The notes: generated from the sequence alone by a model not told the origin. A DNA stretch of 64,000 nt from Pseudomonas sp. Choline-02u-1 (GCF_002836515.1 NZ_PJBC01000062.1:1-64000), one strand, 5' to 3'; counted from the stretch's first letter, positions 35,044 to 44,359 are shown. Numbers and translations: made by a program.

Positions 35044-36003
35044 CTAGCTGAACTGTTCCCGGTATTGTATCGGCGTTAGGCCGAGCTTTTCGGCGAACAG
35101 CGAGCGCATGTGCCGGACGCTGCCGAAGCCACTTTTATACGCAATTGTCTTCAGCGGCAGATCACTGGTTTCCAAAAGGTTTCGCGCGCAGTCAATTCTG
35201 GCATTCTGCAAAAACTCCATCGGCGTCATGCTGATGTCGCGGGCGAACAGGCGAGCAAAGTGCCGTGCGCTCATATTTGCCAATCCCGCCATTCGCTCGA
35301 CGGTGAAGGCCTCGTCCAGGTGCTCAAGCACATAATTCTGTACGCGAGTGACTGGCGTCTCTTGCGGTGAGATTGCGGCCATCAAAGGACTGAACTGCGC
35401 CTGCCCGCCTTGGCGCTTCATGACCACCAACAAGACCTTGGCGACGTCCTGAGCGATCTTCTTGCCGTGATCTTTGGCAACTACGGCCAGCGCGAGATCG
35501 ATGCCGGCGGTCACGCCACCCGAGGTGATGAGATTACGATCCTCGACGTAGATCTGATCGGTGGTCACCGTGGCTTTCGGAAAGGCTTTGATCAGGCGTT
35601 CGGTGTAATTCCAGTGCGTGGTGACGCGATAGCCATCAAGCAGGCAGGCATGGCCGAGGATGAAGGCGCCAGTGCAAATCGAACCGTAGCGTTCGGCGCG
35701 CGGTACGGCGTTGTTCAACCAGGCGAACAGCCCGGGAAATCTCTGGTTGTAGGCGCCAGGCCCGCCGGGCACCAATAACAGGTCATAGCGCTCAGCCGCT
35801 TCGTCGATGTGCAGATCAGCCTGCACCTGCACGCCATTGGAAGCTCTGAGCAGGCCGCGCTCGATGCCTAACGTCGTCAATTGATAGTGCAAATCAGGTT
35901 TCAGATAACGGTTGGCGACTGAAAACACTTCCAGCGGCCCGGCCATGTCGAGCATCAGAAAGTCAGGAAACAGCACCATTGCCACGGTTTTCATGGGAGG
36001 CAT
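35044..36003 (-). CDS. GlxA-type transcriptional regulator (DJ-1/PfpI plus AraC domain)
   Basis: Regulator of 319 residues. A DJ-1/PfpI-like domain (about 3-170) has the Cys elbow in GSICTGAFIL and LLLVPGGPGAYN. An AraC DNA-binding domain (about 215-315) has FTVERMAGLANMSARHFARLF and LPLKTIAYKSGFGSVRHM. Family members include regulators of arginine, carnitine and choline-type catabolism, but no target is visible. The ATG at 36003 follows a GTG codon and no clear ribosome site was seen, so the start is uncertain by a few codons. Confidence 0.85.
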   Translation of the reverse strand: MPPMKTVAMVLFPDFLMLDMAGPLEVFSVANRYLKPDLHYQLTTLGIERGLLRASNGVQVQADLHIDEAAERYDLLLVPGGPGAYNQRFPGLFAWLNNAVPRAERYGSICTGAFILGHACLLDGYRVTTHWNYTERLIKAFPKATVTTDQIYVEDRNLITSGGVTAGIDLALAVVAKDHGKKIAQDVAKVLLVVMKRQGGQAQFSPLMAAISPQETPVTRVQNYVLEHLDEAFTVERMAGLANMSARHFARLFARDISMTPMEFLQNARIDCARNLLETSDLPLKTIAYKSGFGSVRHMRSLFAEKLGLTPIQYREQFS

Positions 36004-36212
36004 CACACATTTCGGGAATCAATACGCACGCTGAACCGGGGCATTATGGCTAACTCAGGCTAAATCAGCGCACACGAATGGGTGAACCATAGCGCAAAAC
36101 TGTCAACCTGAGCAGGACAGTCTTTCAATTTCCATCTACTTATTGCCTTGTCTGGTAACCAGTAACCTTCTCCTCACTCGGACGAATTCACGTCCCGCCA
36201 GGAGATTTCATC

Positions 36213-36935
36213 ATGCTGACACTTCGCAAAGCCTCCGACCGCGGCCTCGCCAATCACGGCTGGTTGAAGTCGTTTCACACCTTCTCTTTCGCCAATTACC
36301 GCAACCCGCGAGAACAAGGATTCTCCGATCTGCTGGTGATCAACGACGACCGTGTCGCTGCCGGCAAAGGCTTCGGCCAGCATCCGCACCGTGACATGGA
36401 GATCTTTTCCTATGTGCTCGAAGGCGCGCTGGAACACAAGGACACCCTCGGTACTGGCTCGGTGATCCGCCCCGGCGATGTGCAACTGATGAGCGCCGGC
36501 AGCGGCGTGGCACACAGTGAGTTCAACCACTCAGCCACCAAGCCCGTGCACTTTTTACAAATCTGGATCGTGCCGGACGTCAGCGGTGCCAAACCGCGCT
36601 ATCAGCAGGAGCACTTCAGCGCGGCGAAAAAACGTGGTCGCCTGCAACTGATCATCTCGCCGGACGGGAGCAACGGTTCTCTGAAAGTCCGTCAGGATGC
36701 GCGCGTCTTTGCGGGGTTATTCGACGGCAAGGAAAGTGCCACGCTGAAATTGCCGGCCAATCGTTACGCCTATGTGCACGTTGCGCGCGGCAGCGTCGAG
36801 TTCAATGGCCAGGCGTTGCAGGAAGGCGACGGCGTGCGGGTTCGTGAAGAGCAGCTGCTGAGCTTGAGCAATGGGGTCGATGCCGAAGTACTGGTGTTCG
36901 ACTTGCGGCCACAGGAGTTGCCAGAAATGCCATGA
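36213..36935 (+). CDS. Pirin-family bicupin protein
   Basis: Cupin protein of 240 residues with the pirin metal site His57, His59, His101 and Glu103 (HPHRDME and HSEFNH). The length and motifs match the bacterial YhaK/YhhW pirins. YhhW is a quercetinase, and other pirins act in redox sensing. AGGAG lies eight bases before the ATG. It is divergent from the GlxA-type regulator gene and ends in a strong terminator. Confidence 0.88.
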   Translation: MLTLRKASDRGLANHGWLKSFHTFSFANYRNPREQGFSDLLVINDDRVAAGKGFGQHPHRDMEIFSYVLEGALEHKDTLGTGSVIRPGDVQLMSAGSGVAHSEFNHSATKPVHFLQIWIVPDVSGAKPRYQQEHFSAAKKRGRLQLIISPDGSNGSLKVRQDARVFAGLFDGKESATLKLPANRYAYVHVARGSVEFNGQALQEGDGVRVREEQLLSLSNGVDAEVLVFDLRPQELPEMP

Positions 36936-36950
36936 CCTGGCGCGATTCGG

Positions 36951-36978
36951 AACGGCCTTCCAATGAAGGCCGTTTTTT
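36951..36978. terminator. Terminator after the pirin gene (probably bidirectional)
   Basis: Perfect ten-base stem AACGGCCTTC / GAAGGCCGTT (36951-36960 and 36965-36974) with loop CAAT and a following T-run. The convergent gene on the minus strand ends at 36977, so the hairpin may serve both. Confidence 0.85.
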
Positions 36979-37414
36979 ATTGCGGCGACACCGGCGCAGA
37001 TCGTTCGACAGGTTTGGGGACGGACACTTCTTTACCAATCTGAATCGCCGCCAGCGTGGTTTGTATCGTAGTCAACACCGCCGCCTGATTGGCGAAATGC
37101 GCGCCAACCAGCAATGAAGCCACGCCGAGAAAATGCACAGTGGTAGCAGCCCAGTAATTGGCCTTTACCGTCGATGCCTGTCTGATCGCTTCCCGCGATT
37201 CGTCGGCCATTTTCTGCACGCCCATCCACATCAGGTCATAACGCTTGTCCCGTTCTTGCAGGGCCTTGTCCCGCTCAAGATAGACCTTGTCCCGCTCTGC
37301 CTGGGCAGCGAGAAACCCACGAATGTCGGCGCGCATTTCTGCCACGCGGCCATCCATTCTCGTCTCGATGGTCTCTATCCTGGCATCGAATTCTTCGCGG
37401 CTTATGGTGCTCAT
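36977..37414 (-). CDS. Hypothetical coiled-coil membrane protein with ERDK heptads
   Basis: Protein of 145 residues with no recognised family. A charged N-terminal coiled coil (about 10-75) contains three tandem heptads with the ERDK core (AERDKVY, LERDKAL, QERDKRY), encoded by 21-base spaced repeats at 37244, 37265 and 37286. A hydrophobic segment follows at about 90-118 (WAATTVHFLGVASLLVGAHFA). The start at 37414 is chosen because the 78 residues upstream are not protein-like and MSTISREEF fits. It could be a small membrane-tethered scaffold. Confidence 0.6.
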   Translation of the reverse strand: MSTISREEFDARIETIETRMDGRVAEMRADIRGFLAAQAERDKVYLERDKALQERDKRYDLMWMGVQKMADESREAIRQASTVKANYWAATTVHFLGVASLLVGAHFANQAAVLTTIQTTLAAIQIGKEVSVPKPVERSAPVSPQ

Positions 37415-37661
37415 GATGTGCCTATCCCGACCCGTTTCCGATCTGTCCGTGACTGCATATCGATTCACTTCCCTGATTTTCAATGCGACACCTTCATGGC
37501 TACGAGGCCTTCCCTGGCTCTTCGTTTGGATGCGGGACTGAAATCCGCATCGAACTGCCGTCACAATAGATTTCATCGCTCTCGGCGACAAGCCGGCCCA
37601 TTCTGCCTCGGACGTAGGCTGTTTCGTCAGGCGTTGTAGCCTTGGCAAAACCCGAGATCAC

Positions 37662-38537
37662 TTATTCGTTTTCCAGCGCAAAGGCCTCCACGATCTGCTC
37701 GATCACGGCCCGCACCCGCGCGGTATGGCGCAGGTCAGCGTGGGTGACCAGCCACACTTCATACGGCAATGGCCGGGTCCGCTCCGGCCAGAGTCTGACC
37801 AGACCGTCACGCTCGCCCATATACACCGGGATCTCCCCTACTCCGAGGCCTGCGGCAATTGAGCGACGCACTAGAAGGCTGGAGCTGAGCGTCGCCACGA
37901 TACGCCCACGGCTTAACGGCTCGGATACCAGTGTGAGGTCTTTTTTGCTCTGTAAATACGGCTGATACACCACCAGATCATGGCCCTCGAAAGCACTGCC
38001 GGGCTGCGGTCCACCATGGCGCTCGACGTAGGCCTGCGCTGCGAAAAGTCCTACAGGCCAACGGGCGATTCGTCGGGCGATGAGATCCGGGTTATCCGGC
38101 CGGGTATTGCGGACGGCGATATCCGCCTCGCGCTTGGCCAGACTGAGGATCTGCGTCGACGCATCCAGCTGAATCTGCACATCCGGATGCTGATCATGCA
38201 GGCGCGCCATCGCCGGGATGATGAAATCGATGGCCAGCGAGTCGGTGGTGCTGACCCGTACATGACCGGTCAGACGATCATCCAGCCCGTGGATGTGTCG
38301 CTCCAGTTCCAGCGCCGAGTGCTCCATTTTTTCCACACTTTTGAGCGCCGCCTCACCGACGGCGGTCAGCGCGTAGCCGTCGGATGTGCGCAGGAACAGC
38401 GTCGCGCGCAAAGATTTTTCCAGCGCGGTGATGCGCCGTCCTACTGTGGCCTGGTCGACGCCCAGAACCCGCGCAGCCCCACGCAATGTCGACTCGCGAC
38501 AGACCGCCAGAAACACCCGCGCATCATCCCAATTCAT
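37662..38537 (-). CDS. LysR-family transcriptional regulator
   Basis: LysR regulator of 291 residues. The HTH is at about 5-60 (LRGAARVLGVDQATVGRRITALE split over helices 2 and 3) and the effector domain fills the rest. MNWDDARVF at 38537 is the usual family start; ATG at 38549 is four codons upstream. It is divergent from the MFS transporter gene at 38650 and probably controls it and the following reductase. A small palindrome lies between them (38583-38598). Confidence 0.87.
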   Translation of the reverse strand: MNWDDARVFLAVCRESTLRGAARVLGVDQATVGRRITALEKSLRATLFLRTSDGYALTAVGEAALKSVEKMEHSALELERHIHGLDDRLTGHVRVSTTDSLAIDFIIPAMARLHDQHPDVQIQLDASTQILSLAKREADIAVRNTRPDNPDLIARRIARWPVGLFAAQAYVERHGGPQPGSAFEGHDLVVYQPYLQSKKDLTLVSEPLSRGRIVATLSSSLLVRRSIAAGLGVGEIPVYMGERDGLVRLWPERTRPLPYEVWLVTHADLRHTARVRAVIEQIVEAFALENE

Positions 38538-38582
38538 GCTGATCCTCACCGAAGCAATTTTGCATCATCGTGCCGCTTAATC

Positions 38583-38598
38583 GCTGCATATGCGCAGC
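38583..38598. promoter_or_regulatory. Candidate LysR operator
   Basis: Inverted repeat GCTGC-ATATGC-GCAGC between the divergent LysR and MFS genes. Size and position would suit a LysR binding site, but no consensus for this regulator is known. Confidence 0.3.
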
Positions 38599-38649
38599 AA
38601 CAATAGCCGATAAGGTGAGTGCCATACACCTCTTGCGAGATCGCTAAAC

Positions 38650-39849
38650 ATGCGTACTTCAAACTCTTCCGGCCTCTGGCTGCCAATCTTCGCCGGGCTT
38701 TGCGCCAGTCTGGTCAGCATTGGCCTGGCGCGGTTCGCCTACACGCCACTGATCCCTTCGCTGATTCAGGCGCAGTGGTTTTCAGCCAATGATGTCGTTT
38801 ACCTCGGCGCGGCCAATCTGGTCGGCTACTTGATTGGCGCCCTCCTCGGTCGGCCTATGGCCCATCGATTGGGTAATCGCAACGCTTTGCGCCTGATGAT
38901 GCTGGCTGTTACGGCAGCATTTTTTGCCTGTGCTTATCCGCTGTCGGTGAGCTGGTTCTTCGGTTGGCGCTTGCTGTCCGGCATTGCGGGTGGCGCGATC
39001 ATGGTGCTGGTTGCGGCAACCGTGCTGCCTCACGTTCCGGCGGCGCGCAGAGGCTTGGCCAGTGGCGCGATCTTCCTTGGCATCGGCCTCGGCATCGCCG
39101 GTTCCGGAACCATCGTGCCCCCGCTGCTGACGCTTGGCTTGCAGGCAACGTGGCTGGGGCTGGGCGCGCTGGCGTTGTTGCTGACCGCATCGAGCTGGTT
39201 TGGCTGGCCTGCGGATACCGCGCACGCCGCGGCTGTGCATGGCCCGTCGGCTGATGAGCCGACACCGCCGGGTGTTTACCTGTTGTTCGCTCAATATGCG
39301 TTCATGGCCGCCGGGCTCGTGCCCGCCATGGTGTTTCTGGTCGATTACGTAGCTCGAGGGCTGGGGGCCGGGGCGCATGTCGGCGCAACGGTCTGGGTCA
39401 TGTATGGCCTGGGGGCGATTGTCGGGCCGGTGACTTACGGCTTCCTGGCTGACCAGCTTGGCGCACGCGCAGGCATTCGAATGGTGCTGGTCGTGCAAGC
39501 CATCGCCCTCGGCTTGCTGGCCGTCACACATTCGTTTCTGGCGCTGGCATTACTGGCGGTGATTCTCGGCTCTTTCCCGCCGGGCATCGTGCCGCTGGCG
39601 CTGGCCCGGGTGCATGAGCTGGTGCCGTCGCATCACCGTCAACAGATTGCCTGGAGCCGCGCTACGGTGTCTTTTGCCACTTTCCAGGCGTTGGCCGGGT
39701 TTGCCTATTCGGCGCTGTTCAATGCTTCGGGCGGCCAGCATTCGCTGCTGTTTATGATCGCCGCCGGCGCGATCGGCGTTGCCCTGCTGCTGGAGCAAGC
39801 CATGCGCTGGCTGCCTGCTGCGACTCAAACTGGTTGCGCGGCGAACTGA
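38650..39849 (+). CDS. MFS transporter of the YbfB/YjiJ family
   Basis: Inner-membrane transporter of 399 residues with about 12 hydrophobic segments. The segment LVSIGLARFAYTPLIPSL near the N terminus and the overall length match the YbfB/YjiJ group of the major facilitator superfamily. The substrate is not known. It is likely co-transcribed with the quinone-oxidoreductase-like gene 60 bases downstream and regulated by the divergent LysR gene. Confidence 0.85.
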   Translation: MRTSNSSGLWLPIFAGLCASLVSIGLARFAYTPLIPSLIQAQWFSANDVVYLGAANLVGYLIGALLGRPMAHRLGNRNALRLMMLAVTAAFFACAYPLSVSWFFGWRLLSGIAGGAIMVLVAATVLPHVPAARRGLASGAIFLGIGLGIAGSGTIVPPLLTLGLQATWLGLGALALLLTASSWFGWPADTAHAAAVHGPSADEPTPPGVYLLFAQYAFMAAGLVPAMVFLVDYVARGLGAGAHVGATVWVMYGLGAIVGPVTYGFLADQLGARAGIRMVLVVQAIALGLLAVTHSFLALALLAVILGSFPPGIVPLALARVHELVPSHHRQQIAWSRATVSFATFQALAGFAYSALFNASGGQHSLLFMIAAGAIGVALLLEQAMRWLPAATQTGCAAN

Positions 39850-39910
39850 AGGGAATCATTGCGCGTTGCCTGCGCTCCCATCTACACGACCTTTTTCACA
39901 GGAATCGACA

Positions 39911-40909
39911 ATGTCACTGCCCAATGAAATGACCCGTATCGAAATAACTGAACCCGGCGGCCCTGAAGTGTTGCAAGCCAGGCGCGTGGCCCTGCCAACC
40001 GTTGCCGAGGGCCAGGTGCTGATCCGCGTTCACGCTGCCGGAATCAATCGTCCGGATGCCTTGCAGCGCGCCGGCAAGTATCCAATGAAACCCGGCATGG
40101 ACCCGATTCCCGGGTTGGAAGTGGCTGGTGAAGTGGTCGCACTCGGCACCGGAGTAACGCGGTTCGCTGTCGGCGATCGTGTGTGCGCGCTGACCAATGG
40201 CGGTGGCTATGCCGAATATTGCGCCGTGCCAGCGGGGCAAACGTTTCCCGTGCCGGACGGTGTCGACTGGATTCAGGCCGCCGCGATTGCGGAAACCTTT
40301 TTCACTGTATGGGCCAACCTGTTCGGTCTCGGCGGTGCCAAGGTCGGCCAGCGCGTGCTCATTCACGGTGGCACCAGCGGCATCGGTACCACCGCACTGA
40401 TGCTCTGTCGTGAATTTGGCATTGAGGCCTTCGCCACCGCTGGCAGCGCTGAAAAATGCGCGGCGATTCGTCAGCTTGGCGGGCAACCGATCAACTATAG
40501 GGACGAAGATTTCACCAGGGTCATTGCCGAAAAGACGGCAGATCAGGGCGTGAACGTGATTCTCGACATCATGGGCGGCTCGTATCTGAACGGCAATATC
40601 AGCGCACTGGCTCTGGACGGGCGCCTGGTGATGCTCGGCTTCCTCGGCGGTGCCCGCGCCAACGATATCGATTTGCTGGCGATCCTAGGCAAACGCGCGG
40701 TGGTCACCGGCTCGCTGCTGCGCGCGCGCACCGCTGCGGAGAAAGCCGCCATCGCCGATCAATTGCAGGAACACGTTTGGCCTGCCCTTGGCGCCGGACG
40801 CTGCCTGCCGATCATCGACAAGGTCTACCCGCTAGCTGACGCGGCTCAGGCCCATGCCCGCATGGAGGGAGGCGACCATATCGGCAAGCTCGTGCTGCAA
40901 GTAACGTGA
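39911..40909 (+). CDS. NAD(P)H quinone oxidoreductase of the MDR superfamily
   Basis: Zinc-independent medium-chain dehydrogenase of 332 residues, of the PIG3/QOR type. An N-terminal GroES-like domain has AGINRPDALQRAGKYP, and the Rossmann half has HGGTSGIGTTALML (about residues 153-166). Such enzymes reduce quinones or enones with NADPH. The start at 39911 has AGGA upstream; the longer frame starts inside the MFS gene. Co-expression with the transporter suggests handling of a toxic quinone-like compound (inference). Confidence 0.85.
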   Translation: MSLPNEMTRIEITEPGGPEVLQARRVALPTVAEGQVLIRVHAAGINRPDALQRAGKYPMKPGMDPIPGLEVAGEVVALGTGVTRFAVGDRVCALTNGGGYAEYCAVPAGQTFPVPDGVDWIQAAAIAETFFTVWANLFGLGGAKVGQRVLIHGGTSGIGTTALMLCREFGIEAFATAGSAEKCAAIRQLGGQPINYRDEDFTRVIAEKTADQGVNVILDIMGGSYLNGNISALALDGRLVMLGFLGGARANDIDLLAILGKRAVVTGSLLRARTAAEKAAIADQLQEHVWPALGAGRCLPIIDKVYPLADAAQAHARMEGGDHIGKLVLQVT

Positions 40910-41007
40910 GCGATTGCAGCATCTTGTAATCGTTGCGCATGCACGGTGGTCGAAAATAATCACGCGCAGACTGAGGCATCTGGTAAAAAGCGTTCTTTGT
41001 CTGCGCC

Positions 41008-41967
41008 GTGGTGAAACGATTAATGTTCCTGTCCTTACTGACTCGTCTGCGGCGCCGCCGGTTCGCGTTCGCCATGATGGCCGCGCTGATTATTGGCGTG
41101 CCGACGAGTTGTGCGGTGCTGGAACACACCGAGCGCAAACTGTTGTTCCGCATCGAACCGGGTACGGCCGGCTGGTATCGCGGTCTGCCCGGCAGCGTCC
41201 AGGAACTCGATCTGCAACCGAAAAGCTTCAGCGCCGGACAGAACATCCATGCCTGGTGGTGGCCGGCAGAACGTGCCAATGCGCCAGCGATTCTGTATCT
41301 GCATGGCGTGCGCTGGAACCTCACCGGACAACTGTTCCGCATCGAACAGCTGCGAGCGGCGGGGTATTCAGTGCTGGCCATCGACTATCGCGGGTTTGGC
41401 CAAAGCAAGGGCGACCTGCCGTCGGAGCGCAGCGTTTATGAAGATGCTCGCGTTGCGTGGGAACGCTTTCAACTGCTGCAGCCAGATCCGGACAAACGGC
41501 TGATCTACGGCCATTCTCTCGGTGGCGCAGTGGCGATCGATCTGGCCGCTGAACTTGGTCAGACAGCCGCGCGCAATCACACACCTCTGCCCGTGCGCGG
41601 CCTGGTTATTGAGTCGACCTTTACCTCGCTCGCCGATGTCGCCGCCGCCGTGGCTGACACCTCGCTTCCGGTGCGTTGGCTACTGTCACAGAAATTCGAT
41701 TCCATCGACAAGATCGCCGACATTCATATGCCGCTGCTCGTCGTGCATGGCCTGGCTGATGCCTTCGTGCCGCCACGCTTCAGCGAGCAACTCTTTAACG
41801 CCGCTGAGCAGCCCAAGCGGCTGTTGCTGGTGCCTGGGGCGACGCACAACAACAGCATGGCGCTTGGTGGCCAGGGTTATCGCAAGGCGCTGGATGCGTT
41901 GATGCAGACCAAACCGTTGCCGCGGGTTGCCGGGCCGGCAGTGGCAAAACGATCTCGCGACTCTTGA
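41008..41967 (+). CDS. Membrane-anchored alpha/beta hydrolase
   Basis: Hydrolase of 319 residues with an N-terminal hydrophobic anchor (about 20-37) and a domain like YfhR/ABHD12-type serine hydrolases. The nucleophile elbow is GHSLGG, the acid is probably Asp in HGLADAFVP, and the His is in GATHNNS. A Cys in the anchor (PTSC) is a poor lipobox. The GTG at 41008 is uncertain; ATG at 41023 gives MFLSLLTR and a more usual N terminus. The substrate is unknown. Confidence 0.78.
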   Translation: MVKRLMFLSLLTRLRRRRFAFAMMAALIIGVPTSCAVLEHTERKLLFRIEPGTAGWYRGLPGSVQELDLQPKSFSAGQNIHAWWWPAERANAPAILYLHGVRWNLTGQLFRIEQLRAAGYSVLAIDYRGFGQSKGDLPSERSVYEDARVAWERFQLLQPDPDKRLIYGHSLGGAVAIDLAAELGQTAARNHTPLPVRGLVIESTFTSLADVAAAVADTSLPVRWLLSQKFDSIDKIADIHMPLLVVHGLADAFVPPRFSEQLFNAAEQPKRLLLVPGATHNNSMALGGQGYRKALDALMQTKPLPRVAGPAVAKRSRDS

Positions 41968-42013
41968 TTGAAGCACTGGCATACTGGCGCCCCTTCCGAC
42001 ATCACAACAAGGA

Positions 42014-42616
42014 ATGAGTGTGTTAACCCGCCCCAATGCCCTCTGGATCTACTACCCGATTTGCTGGCTTGCTGTAGGTTCGGTTGTACTGCACAGCGCT
42101 TTTTATGACTGGTATCTGCTCACTCCGATCGACGTCGGCGGTACCTTTATGGGCGGAATGGGCGGCCAGTTGTTCGCCATTGGCTGGGTCGCCGCTACCG
42201 TGGCTTTGTTGTTGGCTCTGCTGGTGCGCATGCCGGGAGCGATTCATGCCTGCATACTGGCGGGCGTTATGCCTTTGGCCATAGGCGTCTGGTGGCAAAT
42301 CAATTATCCGGACGACGCGGAACAAAGGATCTATAGCATCAGCCCTCATGAAATCGGCAGCGCGATGCTGATCGGTGCGGTGTTGTTGGGGCTCGGTCTG
42401 TTTTTGCGTTCAAGGCTCAAGAAGCAAGGCGCTCCCTCGCTTTGGGCGATGATCGCCAGATCGGTCATGGCGATAGTGATAGCGTCAGTGTTTATTGGCG
42501 TGCCCATTTATATCGCCAGACAGATGTCGTTGCCGCATTGCGCGTTTACCAAAGATGGCCAGCAGTTGACAGTGTGCTTGAGTGACGACGACAACGAACG
42601 CGTGATCGTCGACTGA
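42014..42616 (+). CDS. Hypothetical five-segment membrane protein
   Basis: Protein of 200 residues with five predicted membrane segments (about 10-35, 45-68, 75-95, 115-135 and 145-170) and a short hydrophilic C-terminal tail containing two Cys. No family is recognised. A ribosome site AAGGA sits almost on the ATG at 42014, so GTG at 42020 may be the true start. It is followed by a terminator and may be transcribed with the hydrolase gene 46 bases upstream. Confidence 0.65.
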   Translation: MSVLTRPNALWIYYPICWLAVGSVVLHSAFYDWYLLTPIDVGGTFMGGMGGQLFAIGWVAATVALLLALLVRMPGAIHACILAGVMPLAIGVWWQINYPDDAEQRIYSISPHEIGSAMLIGAVLLGLGLFLRSRLKKQGAPSLWAMIARSVMAIVIASVFIGVPIYIARQMSLPHCAFTKDGQQLTVCLSDDDNERVIVD

Positions 42617-42644
42617 ATGCTCCGCCAAAATCCAAAAAGTACAA

Positions 42645-42676
42645 AAAAAGCCCAACCACTTCAGGTCGGGCTTTTT
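42645..42676. terminator. Bidirectional terminator
   Basis: Stem AAAAAGCCCAACC / GGTCGGGCTTTTT (one mismatch) between the convergent genes ending at 42616 and 42679, with A- and T-runs on the two sides. Confidence 0.85.
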
Positions 42677-42678
42677 GC

Positions 42679-43008
42679 TTATCGCCGTGCCAACTCGTGG
42701 CGTACGCATTGTTCGTAATAGGTTTGCTTGACCGCCGCCGGTTTAAGCTTCGAACTGCTGTTGTAGGTCTGCTCGGTAATCCCCATCGCAGTCATGCGCA
42801 TCCAGGGCTGCTGGAACCGGCGAACCTGCAGTTGCTTACGCGCGCCGTACAGCGAAACTCCCGACAGCTTGGATCGCTGCGCACCGGCAGCAATATCCGA
42901 ACCCCAGGTGCAGGCGAAGCGATGGCCCTTGCTTAACTCTTTTGCCTGCACACCCGAAGCGATCCAAGCCAGGGAAAGCGTCGCAACGGTGATGACAATC
43001 GTCCGCAT
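42679..43008 (-). CDS. Hypothetical exported protein
   Basis: Protein of 109 residues with a signal peptide ending at VQAKE (about residue 22) and a basic mature part with two Cys (ACTW and EQCVRHE) that could form one disulfide. No family is recognised. It is a monocistronic gene with its own terminator. Confidence 0.65.
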   Translation of the reverse strand: MRTIVITVATLSLAWIASGVQAKELSKGHRFACTWGSDIAAGAQRSKLSGVSLYGARKQLQVRRFQQPWMRMTAMGITEQTYNSSSKLKPAAVKQTYYEQCVRHELARR

Positions 43009-43203
43009 ATAGCCAACCTAACCTTTTGAAAAAACGCGATTTTGCCGGGGTGCATTATCTCTGGGGGCCAGCAATTTGCCTGCTGTCGGGAATTTTTTAT
43101 CAGGGGAGATACAGAGCAGTCTTCGCCGCTCGTCCAATGGCGCGCACCTTTGGCAGGCGAACCTATCCAAAACAGTACATTCCTTGCGTAGAAGGCCCAC
43201 GAG

Positions 43204-43479
43204 ATGAACAAGAAAATCTTTGCTCTGTCGTTTTTCAGCCTGTGCCTGATCGGCCCATTCCACGCTTCGGCTGCCGAGACGACAGCGGGCGCCGCCACCC
43301 CTGCTACCGCTCTGCCCGGTGTTAATCAGGCAGAAAGCTCTCGCGATCATGATGAGAAGGCGAACAAGAAAGGCGAAGAGTCCTCGGGCGCCAACTCAGG
43401 CTCCCAGCCGCATGAGACGGAAAAAGATGCTGCGACGTCGAGCGACTCCAGTGACCTGGACAAAAAACCGGTTCAGTAA
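43204..43479 (+). CDS. Small exported disordered protein
   Basis: Protein of 91 residues: a signal peptide to about residue 23 (HASAAE) and a mature part of about 68 residues rich in Ala, Ser, Glu, Asp and Lys, with no hydrophobic core and no Cys. It is probably disordered in the periplasm. Composition is unlike its neighbours. No family is recognised. Confidence 0.6.
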   Translation: MNKKIFALSFFSLCLIGPFHASAAETTAGAATPATALPGVNQAESSRDHDEKANKKGEESSGANSGSQPHETEKDAATSSDSSDLDKKPVQ

Positions 43480-43606
43480 CAAGGATATTGCTATTTGTGA
43501 ATAAAATTCAGATGCCGAAACTAGGCAGCGCAGGGTGATATCAATATGATGCGCGCACTGGCCACCATAGAGGGTGGCCAGAGGAAAATACACCCAAGGA
43601 ATGCAA

Positions 43607-43822
43607 ATGAAAGATTTCGTCATCGGCGTCAACAACATCGTCCTCTACATCGCACTGGCGGTCATCCTGATCGTGTCCCTGTTCATGATGAGCCAGAGCT
43701 TTCTTTCGGGTCTCGGGATGTTCGTAGGCGGCACCTTGAGCTGGTGCATCATCTCCGGCTTCTGGTTCGTGCAATCGGCAACTTATGAAGAACTGCGCAA
43801 GCTGAATTCGAAGACCAACTGA
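43607..43822 (+). CDS. Small hypothetical membrane protein
   Basis: Protein of 71 residues with two hydrophobic segments (about 6-28 and 34-55). The start at 43607 is preferred over 43574 because AAGGAA (from about 43596) precedes it and MKDFVIG begins a clean membrane segment. It ends before a strong bidirectional terminator. No function can be assigned. Confidence 0.65.
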   Translation: MKDFVIGVNNIVLYIALAVILIVSLFMMSQSFLSGLGMFVGGTLSWCIISGFWFVQSATYEELRKLNSKTN

Positions 43823-43836
43823 TCCAGGTATTCGTT

Positions 43837-43875
43837 AATAAAAAGGCCAATGTCATCGACATTGGCCTTTTTATT
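43837..43875. terminator. Bidirectional terminator with an 18-base perfect stem
   Basis: Arms 43837-43854 and 43858-43875 are perfectly complementary around an ATC loop, core AAAAAGGCCAATGTC, flanked by A/T-rich ends, between convergent genes. Confidence 0.88.
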
Positions 43876-43898
43876 TCAGCTGCGAAGGAACTGATTCG

Positions 43899-44186
43899 TC
43901 ATTGTTTGGTGCACTGAGCGCCCAGGCCCATACCCATGGAACCCAGAGCAACCATCGGCCCGCTCGGCAACTCGCAAGTGTACTCGCCGTTTTCGGTTTG
44001 AGCGTTGTAGAAGGTTGTGTTGAAGTCGTTGCGGATGTTGGAAACCTTGATAACCGGTTTGCCGATGGTGGTCTGTGCCCGATTCTTGAGATCACTCTCT
44101 CCCGGTTTGACAGTCTGGCATCCACTGACCGCGAGTGCCAAAGTTGCGAATAAAGCGAGACCCGGGATTGTCCTTGATGAGTTCAT
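43899..44186 (-). CDS. Small hypothetical lipoprotein
   Basis: Protein of 95 residues with a lipoprotein signal and lipobox VSGC (Cys23). The mature part has two further Cys and a glycine/methionine-rich end (MVALGSMGMGLGAQC). No family is recognised. Monocistronic with the shared terminator at 43837-43875. Confidence 0.68.
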   Translation of the reverse strand: MNSSRTIPGLALFATLALAVSGCQTVKPGESDLKNRAQTTIGKPVIKVSNIRNDFNTTFYNAQTENGEYTCELPSGPMVALGSMGMGLGAQCTKQ

Positions 44187-44359
44187 AGCAGATCGACCTT
44201 TTGATTTTCATACCAAAGAAGTTTGACAGTCAGCTGCCAAGCGAAAGGACTTTAAAGTCGAGTCGGTACAGGGGCAATTAGGTCAGATGTGCTAGTGGCT
44301 GAAGGCTAGCGGCGCTCTCAGGGAGGTTTTGCGACGACTTTCGGGATTGCAGGCCGGTA

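Noticed and set aside
41130..41160. Lipoprotein signal in the alpha/beta hydrolase at 41008
   Set aside because: PTSC has Pro at the -3 position, which does not fit a lipobox; a plain membrane anchor is more likely.
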